Source of the DNA: Thiotrichaceae bacterium
GTDB lineage: Bacteria > Pseudomonadota > Gammaproteobacteria > Beggiatoales > Beggiatoaceae
NCBI GenBank assembly: GCA_029939505.1
Contig: JAOZSV010000015.1
Span: 1 to 38,926 of the forward strand
Length of the DNA stretch: 38,926 bases
Reading direction: 5' to 3'
The notes beneath the pieces were generated by a model. That model was not told where the DNA came from. It made no database searches and saw only the letters and a program-made list of their open reading frames with translations. The translations under genes and the position numbers were made by a program. This document shows, in pieces, positions 15,706-23,691 of this stretch. Position 1 is the stretch's first letter. The number at the start of each line of letters is the position of its first letter.

Positions 15706-15746
15706 TTCGAGGTTTAAGTTTTTCTTCAAAAAACTTAAACCTCGAA
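15706..15746. repeat. TTCGAGG palindrome, inner arm TTTAAG
   Basis: A 41-bp palindrome TTCGAGGTTTAAG...CTTAAACCTCGAA beginning 6 nt after the orn stop. A CCCGTTTTTTGAAAAAAC-type hairpin (15748-15776) follows. Together they could attenuate read-through into vapB. Confidence 0.85.
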
Positions 15747-15815
15747 ACCCCGTTTTTTGAAAAAACTGGGGTTCTAAACAGCCTTAACATCAAAATTTAA
15801 CCCAGGCGTATTTTT

Positions 15816-16067
15816 ATGCAAACGGTAACGATTTCTTTAGAATCTCAAGTGATCATTCCTCGTGAAATAATAGGCAAACTCGAATGGAAACCAGGCAAAA
15901 AGCTTCAAATTGAACAAGTTGAAAACCGAATCGAACTCTTTCCAGTTGATTCTTGGCGAAATAAACCAGATTTTGTAAAAGAAGGCCTTGACAAAATAAT
16001 GCAAGAAGCCGAAGGTTTTTTGAAAGGGATTGATACGACGATTAAACGGGAGGAGGATCGATTTTGA
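15816..16067 (+). CDS. AbrB-type antitoxin (VapB-like)
   Basis: An 83-residue SpoVT/AbrB swapped-hairpin DNA-binding protein: the N-terminal VTISLESQVIIPREI, LEWKPGKKLQIEQVE and IELFPV strands fit the fold. The acidic C-terminus would bind and neutralise the PIN toxin encoded next. The pair normally represses its own promoter. The stop overlaps the toxin's TTG start (TTGA), typical for VapBC. Confidence 0.88.
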   Translation: MQTVTISLESQVIIPREIIGKLEWKPGKKLQIEQVENRIELFPVDSWRNKPDFVKEGLDKIMQEAEGFLKGIDTTIKREEDRF

Positions 16068-16438
16068 ACGTTGTTGATTCATCCGGTTGGTTGGAATTCT
16101 TTGCATCAGGGCAAAATGTGAACTTTTTTCGTGATCCGATTAGGAATCTCTCTAAATTGATTGTTCCAGCAATTAGTCTTTATGAAGTTTATAAACGACT
16201 TTTGCAACAAACAGATAAGAAGAGTGCCTTAAAAGCACTTTCTATCATGAAAATGGGAAAAGTGATTGAATTAAATGCTTCATTAGCGATTGAAGCCGCT
16301 GAAATTTCTATTGATTTAAAAATACCAATGGCAGACAGTATTATTTTAGCCACTGCTCGCCAATACAATGCAACACTTTGGACACAAGATAGCGATTTTC
16401 AAGGAATTGAAGGTGTTCAGTATATTAGCAAAGGGTAA
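16064..16438 (+). CDS. PIN-domain ribonuclease toxin (VapC-like)
   Basis: A 124-residue PIN toxin that cleaves RNA when freed from its antitoxin. The acidic active-site residues are Asp5 (VVDSSGW), Glu41 (SLYEVYKR), Asp91 (MADSIILATA) and Asp109/Asp111 (TQDSDF). The start is a TTG preceded by GGAGGAGG; no ATG is available nearby. It appears intact. Confidence 0.9.
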   Translation: MNVVDSSGWLEFFASGQNVNFFRDPIRNLSKLIVPAISLYEVYKRLLQQTDKKSALKALSIMKMGKVIELNASLAIEAAEISIDLKIPMADSIILATARQYNATLWTQDSDFQGIEGVQYISKG

Positions 16439-16442
16439 AACA

Positions 16443-16720
16443 ATTGATTTCAAGGCTGAATATACTGTTGAAAGAAAAACCAACAATTTCCTAAAAAGGA
16501 ACAGCAAACAATCACTTTAAAAATTGATGACCGCATAAATGAAAAGTTTTTTTGGTTATTAAATCACTTTTCAAAAAACGAAATTAAAATTTTAGAACAA
16601 TCTGAATATATGACTGATGATGATTATTTAAGAACAATTGACGGCATGGTACAAAGTATCAAAGAAGCCAGAAATGAGCCGATTGAAAGGGGTATCACGT
16701 TGGACAAATTGGAGTGGTAA
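16443..16720 (+). pseudogene. Frameshifted antitoxin remnant
   Basis: The main frame reads KKEQQTITLKIDDRINEKFF, then WLLNHFSKNEIKILEQSEYM and TDDDYLRTIDGMVQSIKEAR before ending in GITLDKLEW and a TAA. This looks like a small antitoxin of a RelBE/ParDE-type pair. There is no ATG: upstream, the end of the protein's N-terminus (IDFKAEYTVERK, 16443 on) lies in another frame, so an indel in the A-run near 16480 has broken it, and the first codons are missing. No toxin gene follows, only a MITE. The family call is tentative. Confidence 0.6.
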
Positions 16721-16739
16721 TGTACACCGTTACCCCACC

Positions 16740-16967
16740 CTCGTTCCCAAGTTCCAGCTCTCATCGTTAGTCATAAGCATTTAAGTATTTGATTTAAATG
16801 ATTTTTTCGTAGTATTTGATTTAAATGATTTTTTCGTAGGGTGGGTAGAGCGAGAGCGAAACCCACCAAACCGCCAAAAATGGTGGGTTTCGCTTCGCGA
16901 AACCCACCCGACATTTTATGACATTTTGACTTATGTATAACGATGAGAGCTAGAGCTTAGGAACGAG
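16740..16967. mobile_element. MITE with CTCGTTCC ends and a 27-bp tandem repeat
   Basis: The ends CTCGTTCCCAAGTTCCAGCT and AGCTAGAGCTTAGGAACGAG form a roughly 40-bp imperfect inverted repeat that also contains CTCATCGTTA/TAACGATGAG. Inside is an inner hairpin GCGAAACCCACC...GGTGGGTTTCGC (about 16855-16900) and a perfect 27-bp tandem duplication (16785-16811 and 16812-16838, beginning GTATTTGATTTAAATG). No gene is present in it. Confidence 0.8.
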
Positions 16968-17273
16968 GGGGCTGAGTAGTTACGTAAATTGTTAAATTCG
17001 CCAGATTTTTTTGGGTAAAGTCGCAAGCAAAAAAACGGGAATGTTTTTTTTATTCAAAAGGTTATATTTCGACAGCCTAGGACATTACGGATAATAAGCG
17101 CGATGGTGAACCAATCAAAGTGATCAGTATCACTTGTCTATTATATTTTTTGCGGCTGACAATTTAAAATGAAAAACAAACTTGAAATTGTTGATTTTAA
17201 GGCGGAGTACGAAATATCTATAAACAGCCACCAGTTTCTTCAAGAAACTGGCTTTCTTTTCTAAATAAACGAA
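16968..17273. other. Gene-free stretch with an orn-like 3' tail and antitoxin-like fragment
   Basis: At 17145-17172 the sequence matches the end of orn (15677-15704) at 26 of 28 bases and in the same frame: YFLRLTI-stop against HFLRLAI-stop. At 17169-17264 a 31-codon frame, MKNKLEIVDFKAEYEI and on, starts with the same IDFKAEY-like stretch as the broken antitoxin at 16443. It then runs into a CCAGTTTCTTCAAGAAACTGG-type hairpin (17229-17249). Both look like gene fragments brought together by recombination. The nnr promoter should lie here but was not recognised. Confidence 0.5.
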
Positions 17274-18770
17274 ATGGACAAAAAAACGCTCCCCTTATCA
17301 TTATATCGTGCGAATCAAGTACGTGAACTGGATAGAATTGCCATTGAAGAAATCGGCATACCGGGTATCTGTTTAATGGAACGTGCGGGCAACGTTGCCT
17401 TTGATATTTTAAAATCCCGTTGGCAAAAAGCAAAGCGCATCACCGTTTTATGTGGTATTGGCAATAATGGTGGAGATGGTTATGTACTAGCACGATTAGC
17501 TTATTTAGCAGGTTATCATACCGTCGTATTGCAAGTAGGAGATACGACGAAGCTCAAGGGTGATGCACTTATCGCATATCAAGCAATGACCAAAGTAGGG
17601 CTTCGGATACAAGCGTTTACCAATAAAAAATTGACCATTGTTGATGTGATGGTGGATGCACTTTTTGGTACAGGGCTTGATCGTGAAGTGGCGGGGCAAT
17701 GGCGAGAGGTGATTGAAGATATTAATCGTTGTACTTGCCCCATATTGTCTTTGGATATTCCATCAGGGCTTCATGCTGATACAGGTACGGTTTTAGGTGT
17801 GGCTGTTCATGCGGATGTGACTATCAGCTTTATTGGTTTAAAACAGGGTTTATTGACGGGAGAAGGGCCTGATTATTGTGGTAAAGTCTATTTTAATGAT
17901 TTACAAGTCCCCTTAGAGATTTATAAAAAAGTCAAAGCGACTGCCAATCGACTGGATTATCACGTTTTAAAAACGTCATTGCCTAAACGTTCACGAACTG
18001 CCCATAAAGGCTTATTTGGACATCTGTTGGTTATCGGCGGAGATAGCGGAATGATAGGGGCAGCACGTTTGGCAGCAGAAGCGGCTGCTAGGGTAGGTGC
18101 AGGGCTTATCAGTGTAGCGACTCGTGCTAACCATGCTGCGCTTCTGAGTATCACACGCCCAGAAATTATGAGTCATGGCGTGGAAACGGTAGAAGAACTT
18201 GAACCGCTTTTAGATAAAGCCAATGTCATTGCCATTGGTCCCGGATTGGGTCAATCAAGTTGGGCGCAAGGACTATTAAAGGCGGTCGAAGAATTACAAA
18301 AGCCTATCGTTGTCGATGCCGATGCCCTTAATTTACTCGCCAAAACCCCTTTTCGTTTTTCCAATAGCGTGTTGACTCCGCATCCCGGGGAGGCTGCCCG
18401 CTTATTGAAAATATCTACTGCGGAGATTCAGGCGGATCGATTTGCTGCTGTACGCGCCCTGCAAGTACGCTTTGGTGGTGTGTGTCTTCTCAAAGGAGCC
18501 GGTACATTAGTGGCTGATACGAATAACCAAGTGGGAATTTGCACAGCCGGCAATCCGGGTATGGCTTGCGGTGGTATGGGCGATGTACTGACGGGAGTCA
18601 TTGCCGGTTTACTGGCACAAGGTTTTTCTACCAGTGAAGCGGCACATTTAGGTGTCTGTTTGCATGGTAAAGCAGGGGATCACGCACTTTATGGCGAGGA
18701 GCGCGGCTTATTAGCAAGTGATTTATTACCCTGGTTACGTTATTACGTTAATCCAAAATTGAAATCATAA
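17274..18770 (+). CDS. nnr: Bifunctional NAD(P)H-hydrate epimerase / ADP-dependent NAD(P)H-hydrate dehydratase
   Basis: Nnr repairs damaged NADHX and NADPHX: the N-terminal YjeF domain (about 1-215) epimerises the hydrate, and the C-terminal ribokinase-like domain (about 225-490) dehydrates it using ADP. The 498-residue length is standard. Visible motifs include CGIGNNGGDGYVLAR and DALFGTGLDR in the epimerase half, and HLLVIGGDSGMIGAARLAAE, KGAGT and CGGMGDVLTGVIAG in the kinase-like half. tsaE follows with a one-base overlap, as in E. coli (yjeF-tsaE). Confidence 0.96.
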   Translation: MDKKTLPLSLYRANQVRELDRIAIEEIGIPGICLMERAGNVAFDILKSRWQKAKRITVLCGIGNNGGDGYVLARLAYLAGYHTVVLQVGDTTKLKGDALIAYQAMTKVGLRIQAFTNKKLTIVDVMVDALFGTGLDREVAGQWREVIEDINRCTCPILSLDIPSGLHADTGTVLGVAVHADVTISFIGLKQGLLTGEGPDYCGKVYFNDLQVPLEIYKKVKATANRLDYHVLKTSLPKRSRTAHKGLFGHLLVIGGDSGMIGAARLAAEAAARVGAGLISVATRANHAALLSITRPEIMSHGVETVEELEPLLDKANVIAIGPGLGQSSWAQGLLKAVEELQKPIVVDADALNLLAKTPFRFSNSVLTPHPGEAARLLKISTAEIQADRFAAVRALQVRFGGVCLLKGAGTLVADTNNQVGICTAGNPGMACGGMGDVLTGVIAGLLAQGFSTSEAAHLGVCLHGKAGDHALYGEERGLLASDLLPWLRYYVNPKLKS

Positions 18771-19228
18771 TGGAACTTATTCCTACAGCCACTGCGATGG
18801 AAAATTTTGGTGGTCATTTAGCACGAGCTTGTCATCATCGCACTATTTTACATTTATGCGGAGATTTAGGCGTTGGTAAAACCACATTAGTTAGAGGGTT
18901 TTTACAAGCACTGGGACACCAGGGAATAGTAAAAAGTCCCACTTATACGTTAGTTGAACCTTATCAAATTGGTGAAGATCAGATTTACCATTTTGACTTC
19001 TATCGTTTAGGTGATCCCGAAGAATTGGAGTATTTGGGCATACGCGATTATATTGATGGGAATGTCTTATGCTTAATTGAATGGCCAGAAAAAGGGGGCA
19101 CTTTCACGCCCGCACCTGATGTACAAATTCAGTTATCCCATCACGCCGAAGCCCGTCTTTTGGAATTAAAAGCCTGTAGCGAAATAGGGCAGAATATTGT
19201 TGCTCATCAAAGGCGAATGAAGGGTTGA
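18770..19228 (+). CDS. tsaE: tRNA threonylcarbamoyladenosine biosynthesis ATPase TsaE
   Basis: TsaE is the ATPase that resets the TsaBDE complex during t6A37 synthesis on ANN-decoding tRNAs. The 152-residue protein has Walker A GDLGVGKTTLVRG, the switch region KSPTYTLVEPY, FYRLGDPEELEYLG and LIEWPEKG. The ATG overlaps the nnr TAA by one base, so the pair is coupled. The amiB-mutL-miaA genes that follow in many gammaproteobacteria are absent. Confidence 0.96.
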   Translation: MELIPTATAMENFGGHLARACHHRTILHLCGDLGVGKTTLVRGFLQALGHQGIVKSPTYTLVEPYQIGEDQIYHFDFYRLGDPEELEYLGIRDYIDGNVLCLIEWPEKGGTFTPAPDVQIQLSHHAEARLLELKACSEIGQNIVAHQRRMKG

Positions 19229-19326
19229 TTCGATTTGTTATTGAGAAAAATATTTTTTATTCTGACCAATTAGAGCATTAAAATGTGACAAGCAATTGAA
19301 GCAGTTATTGAAAAAAACGGTAGGAG

Positions 19327-19362
19327 CGAAACCCACCAAACCTTAACAAATGGTGGGTTTCG
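19327..19362. repeat. CGAAACCCACCA hairpin
   Basis: CGAAACCCACCA faces TGGTGGGTTTCG around CCTTAACA; the same unit forms the inner stem of the MITE at 16740-16967. An ATG at 19350 lies within this stem in frame with mntA and should not be used as its start. Confidence 0.8.
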
Positions 19363-19400
19363 GAAGCCAGTCTAAAATACTTAAATCGCGAAGAGTAGCA

Positions 19401-19688
19401 ATGAGATTAGTTCAAGACAAGATAGATAATTTAAAGGCTTCTATATCTTTTATATTGCCAAATTCTAAAATCTACCTGTTTGGTAGCAGAGTAGATGAGA
19501 GTAAAAAAGGTGGAGATATTGATATATTAATACTTGCTAATAGAAAATTAAGTTTTATAGAAAAAGCCAAAGTGGAAAAAAATTTTTTTAAACAGTTTGG
19601 TGAGCAAAAGCTTGATTTAATTAGTTTTAGTTTTGATGAAACAAATACTTTTAAAGAGGTCGTTTTAGAGGAAGCTATAGAATTATGA
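19401..19688 (+). CDS. MntA-like minimal nucleotidyltransferase antitoxin
   Basis: A 95-residue MNT-fold protein. In MntA-HepT pairs this enzyme blocks the HEPN toxin by adding AMP residues to a tyrosine near its active site. The motif GSRVDESKKGGDID (Gly28-Ser29, Asp39, Asp41) has GS-x9-D-x-D spacing, one shorter than the more usual x10. The ATG at 19401 is chosen because upstream codons come from a repeat hairpin. The stop overlaps the HepT ATG by 4 nt (ATGA). Confidence 0.88.
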   Translation: MRLVQDKIDNLKASISFILPNSKIYLFGSRVDESKKGGDIDILILANRKLSFIEKAKVEKNFFKQFGEQKLDLISFSFDETNTFKEVVLEEAIEL

Positions 19689-20131
19689 ATAAAGAAAAGA
19701 TAATACAGCTCTTACATGATGAGTTGTTTTTATTGAATAAGTCATTAGATGTTTTAAACTATTCATTAGAAAATTGTAAAAAAATAGGCATACAACCAGA
19801 ATATAACATGCTGGAACTGAGTGAATTTGAAAGTTTATCAAGTAGATTTGCAAGAAGCAGTGATATATTAACCCAAAAGGTTTTAAAAACCTTGTTTATT
19901 TATATGCAGGAAGAAGCCAAATTCTTTATAGATAGATGTAATTTATCAGAGAAGATTGGTTTAGTTGATACTGCTGATGATTTATACCATATCAGAAAAC
20001 TAAGAAATGATATTTCTCATGAATATTGTATCACTGATATTACTGAAATCTTTGAACCATTATTACAATATAGTAATTTATTGTTAGATATAGTTGACAA
20101 TACAAAAATCTATATCGAAGAAAATATATAA
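19685..20131 (+). CDS. HepT-like HEPN ribonuclease toxin
   Basis: A 148-residue HEPN protein with the complete R-x4-H-x-Y motif: Arg107, His112 and Tyr114 in RNDISHEY. The tyrosine is the residue that MntA-type partners modify. HepT toxins cleave tRNA or mRNA. The pair is intact, AT-rich and has no relation to the broken HEPN gene at 7550-8288, which belongs to another HEPN family. Confidence 0.88.
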   Translation: MNKEKIIQLLHDELFLLNKSLDVLNYSLENCKKIGIQPEYNMLELSEFESLSSRFARSSDILTQKVLKTLFIYMQEEAKFFIDRCNLSEKIGLVDTADDLYHIRKLRNDISHEYCITDITEIFEPLLQYSNLLLDIVDNTKIYIEENI

Positions 20132-20874
20132 CTCGATCATCAAGTTTTTTCGTTACTCAATAAACAGAAATGAGATAGGCGAAATTAATTTAAAAAACTG
20201 TTTTAAAATCAAAGCATTAAAAAATATTCGTCTGTCTGAAATCCAACGCTTTGGCGACCTACATCACTTCGTTCCTACCCATCCTACATTTGCAATGCCA
20301 TTAAGTTAAGGACAGACACACAGGTATGCCCCTACCAATCTCAACATATTCAGGGGCGGTAGAGGCGAACCTGCGTGTTCGCCTGGCTTAAATTAATGGC
20401 ATTTTTTCTGGTTCCCACTCGCTGGCGTGGGAACGAGAAAAACTCAGCTAAACTCTCTTCGAGGTTTAAGTTTTTATCATCAGTAAAAACTAAAACTCGC
20501 ATGAATAGTGGATGTCTTAATAGACCGTTTTTTAGTGTGGCTATTATGTTGATATTGTCGGTGATGAATAAAAAATATCAGTTTAAACAATCACTTGAAA
20601 ATTATTTTCGGTGATTTAAAAGAGAATTTCATGAACTTCAAGAACGGATTGATGTAAAGTGTCTTTTGGAGGTGGTGGAAAAACGTCATGAGCGGGGCAA
20701 CTTGGGCAACTTAAACTGGTTGATTCCATGCAACGGGTACTCGCCGCGTTTTTCTTCAAAAAACTTAAACCTCGAAATTAGTCTGTTTTAACAGACTTTA
20801 GCTTTTAACCTTGAAATCAATTTCAAGGCTAACCGCTGAGTAGTTAAAAATTAGATATTCACCATTCATCATCC
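20132..20874. other. 743-bp stretch without an intact gene
   Basis: It holds GACAGACACACAGGTATGCC / GGGGCGGTAGAGGCGAACC-type repeat ends (about 20308-20385, cf. 35794-35860), a TTCCCACTCGCTGGCGTGGGAA hairpin (about 20412-20433), a decayed TTCGAGG palindrome (20460-20503) and half of another (20751-20777). Between them, about 20555-20750, a plus-strand frame with one TGA reads ELQERIDVKCLLEVVEKRHE and NLGNLNWLIPCNGYS; it may be a gene remnant that I cannot assign. The histidine kinase 3' end lies at its right edge. Confidence 0.5.
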
Positions 20875-23178
20875 CTAAAAATGTTCTCTCTGCCCACTTG
20901 CGACAGGCCAAATAAATTCAAAACGAGTACCCTGCCCTTCTTGACTATCTACTTGAATACTTGCGCCATGCTGATCAGTAATTTTTTTGACAACAGCAAG
21001 TCCCAAACCAGAGCCATCTTCTCGTGTCGTAAAAAAGGGTTCAAAAATGTGCGATAAAATATTTGGGGGAATCCCTGGACCGCTATCCCGAACATAAAAG
21101 CGTACATGAGACTCATCACGGGATAGCCCTTTTTGGCAGCTTTCCCCAATGCACATACCAATCGTAATTTCTCCGCCATTTTGCATCATATGTATCGCAT
21201 TAATCACCACATTAAGCAATACTTGTTTGAGTTGATAAGGATCAGCCCAAAGTTTAGGAATCTTATCTTTTGGATAAACAATATTGATACCTTTTGACTT
21301 AGCCTCTTTGCGTGTCCACAATAGCACATCTTCTAACACTTCATCTAACCGACAAGGTACTGGGTGCATTTCTTGAGGGGCTGAAAAACCATGAAATGTT
21401 CGCAAAAATTCTGATAAGCGATTCACTTCATTAAGCAACCGGTGCAAATTTTTTCGCAGATAATCCGTTAAAGTCTCTTCTTCCAGTGACACTTGTATAA
21501 CCGTTTTCATACCCGCCAAAGGATTACCGATTTCATGTGCCAATCCCATTGCCAGTTCACCCATCGTTGCCATTTTTTCCATTTGAAACATTTGCCGATC
21601 TAATTCGCGGCAATGATCCACACGCTGTCGTTCCTCGCTCATATCGCGTACTAGGACGAGACAACTATGAAGTTGTCCCATCACAGATTCTGGGGTGACA
21701 TTAATAACCAATGTGCGTTTAGCCATTTTTAACTCAAGCCGTTGGCTTGTCTTGTTAAACCAGGATAATTGAGACCAGTGCGGACAACACTCCTCAATGC
21801 GACGACCAATCAACTTATCTTTTGGGAGTTCTAAAAATAATGCCGCCGTTTCATTGGCTAATTCAACATAACCACATGAATCTACAGATAAAATACCCTC
21901 TCCCACATTTTCAATAATCGTGGCTAAATTTTGCCTTTCATGCTCTAATGCGGCGGTTCTTGTTGCGACTTCGCCTTCCAATTGAATTTGCCGCCGCGCC
22001 AAACATTGACACTTTTGCTCCAACTGTGCAGCCATTGAATTAAAACTTTGCCCTAAATCAGCAATTTCATCAGTACCTTTGATTTCAACACGTTGGGAAA
22101 AATTACCCTGAGCAACTTCTTCCGTCTCTTTGCGTAATAAGGATAAAGGCTGTAGCAGGTAACGCGACATATAGAAACCCGCCACCACTGCGACTAAAAT
22201 ACATAATGCCATCAAACCGTAAAGAATATGAAGATTGAGTATATTCGCAAAGAGTTGCCGTTGGGGATAAACCAGCACCACTACCCATTTAGTGAGCGGT
22301 GGTAAAAATTGATTCATTTTCACCGGCGCATAAGTAATAATCCTATTATCAATGACTTCCGTCTGATGTTTTCCTTGCATGATATTTTGCAATAGGGTAT
22401 CAGGAAACTCCTCTTTCAGTTCACTGACCGGTTTCATCTCAAATGTCTTGATTGCAGAATCCGCGCGACGGGCAATATAAAAGCCCGAAAGATTAAAAAG
22501 ATAAGTTATATCGCCCCGTGCCAGTGCGAGTTTTTGATCTAAAAAAAATTCGGCATGGAGGTTAATGATTATAATACCTTGGACGACTCCTTTTCGATCA
22601 GCAACCGGGGTTGCAAACCGTACTATCGGTTTTTCTGGGGATTCCACTTTGCCTTGTTCAACATTCAAATCCATCTGCGAGATAGTGATTTCTCCGACTT
22701 TCAGTTTGAGGGCATCGTGAACATAATAACGTTTAGATTTATTCTGTAATTCGGATACGGTTTTTATCTCTCCTTCTACACGTTCCACGCGAACCATTTC
22801 AAATCCTTGATTATCCAGAAAACGCATTTGATAAATATAAGGATAAGTTCGCGCAAAGACGGTAAAATCGTGTTCCAAAGAGGAACGTATCTCAGCCATT
22901 TTAGGCTCAGGATGATTTTTTATCGCCTCTACAAAATCCAACATGGTACTGTAATTTCCAAAATAAAGCACATCGCTACGCAATTGTTCAATAAATTGCG
23001 CTATGCTATCCGCCTGATTAGCCACTTCTTGTTCAAGGTGATACAAAGTTTCATTTTTGAGAACCTCTAAAGAATAAAATAGACTTACCATACCCGCAAT
23101 AGTGACAGGCAATACGGCGGTAATCAGAAATGCCACATAAATTTTTGAGGATAAACCATGAAATTGAGCAAAAAGCAT
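20875..23178 (-). CDS. Membrane sensor histidine kinase (dCache-HAMP-PAS-HisKA-HATPase)
   Basis: A 767-residue NtrB/AtoS-like sensor kinase. TM1 is about 13-36, the periplasmic double-Cache ligand domain about 40-300 and TM2 about 312-337. HAMP (about 338-392) is followed by a PAS domain (about 415-515, IIENVGEGILSVDSCG). The dimerisation domain carries the phospho-acceptor His548 in LAHEIGNPLAGM. The ATPase domain has the N box (Asn656/Asn660), DSGPGIP (698-704) and DGSGLGLAVV. No response regulator or sigma-54 activator is adjacent, so its partner is unknown. No strong ribosome binding site is seen before the ATG at 23178, but the start fits the transmembrane region. Confidence 0.92.
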   Translation of the reverse strand: MLFAQFHGLSSKIYVAFLITAVLPVTIAGMVSLFYSLEVLKNETLYHLEQEVANQADSIAQFIEQLRSDVLYFGNYSTMLDFVEAIKNHPEPKMAEIRSSLEHDFTVFARTYPYIYQMRFLDNQGFEMVRVERVEGEIKTVSELQNKSKRYYVHDALKLKVGEITISQMDLNVEQGKVESPEKPIVRFATPVADRKGVVQGIIIINLHAEFFLDQKLALARGDITYLFNLSGFYIARRADSAIKTFEMKPVSELKEEFPDTLLQNIMQGKHQTEVIDNRIITYAPVKMNQFLPPLTKWVVVLVYPQRQLFANILNLHILYGLMALCILVAVVAGFYMSRYLLQPLSLLRKETEEVAQGNFSQRVEIKGTDEIADLGQSFNSMAAQLEQKCQCLARRQIQLEGEVATRTAALEHERQNLATIIENVGEGILSVDSCGYVELANETAALFLELPKDKLIGRRIEECCPHWSQLSWFNKTSQRLELKMAKRTLVINVTPESVMGQLHSCLVLVRDMSEERQRVDHCRELDRQMFQMEKMATMGELAMGLAHEIGNPLAGMKTVIQVSLEEETLTDYLRKNLHRLLNEVNRLSEFLRTFHGFSAPQEMHPVPCRLDEVLEDVLLWTRKEAKSKGINIVYPKDKIPKLWADPYQLKQVLLNVVINAIHMMQNGGEITIGMCIGESCQKGLSRDESHVRFYVRDSGPGIPPNILSHIFEPFFTTREDGSGLGLAVVKKITDQHGASIQVDSQEGQGTRFEFIWPVASGQREHF

Positions 23179-23691
23179 ATTAGTTGTTAGTTAAATTATG
23201 ATAGTTCATTATACCATAGCCCCATATCATTGAAGATTACAGGTTTAGGAGCTTGTTCAGAATAATTGAAGACTTAGGAATGAAAATTAAATAATACCCG
23301 AAACTGAAACATTAGCTTTGTTATTGGAGTACAACGCTTTAGCTTTGTTATTGGAGTACAACGCTTTAGCTTTGTTAGTCCGCCCAAAGCTGAAGCGTTT
23401 TCGAGGTATTAGTTTTTTTTTCAAAAAAACTAATACCTCGAACTCCTATTTTCACTCTTAATTCGCATTCCAAAATAACCAAAGCTGAAGCGTTGGACTC
23501 CAGAACGAACAAATTTTATGTTATAATAATTACTTATCTGATGTTACGCACTAAGTTTCCAAGATGTTGAAGAAATCCGATTTTTGAAAAAAAATCGGAT
23601 TTCTAAGCTCGAATAGAATAGCATTGCGTAACATCAGTTACTTATAATAAAATTTGTATAAACGACAAAACTTTCATCAGAGGTATAAAAA
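23179..23691. repeat. 513-bp repeat block upstream of the exporter
   Basis: Two tandem TTATTGGAGTACAACGCTTT units (about 23318-23371), an inverted unit CAAAGCTGAAGCG, a 43-bp TTCGAGG palindrome with inner arm TATTAG (23400-23442), an IS end ACTCTTAATTCGCAT (23450-23464), and a MITE with ends CTGATGTTACGCA (23538-23550) and TGCGTAACATCAG (23625-23637) that encloses an AGAAATCCGA palindrome (23571-23604). No gene is seen. The exporter's promoter must lie in or between these elements. Confidence 0.75.

Noticed and set aside
19350-19400. Upstream ATG for the MntA-like gene
   Set aside because: It lies inside the CGAAACCCACC hairpin; the protein family begins close to the ATG at 19401.
20375-20614. 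79-codon plus-strand frame as a gene
   Set aside because: It begins in repeat sequence, crosses a decayed palindrome and has no recognisable protein pattern.
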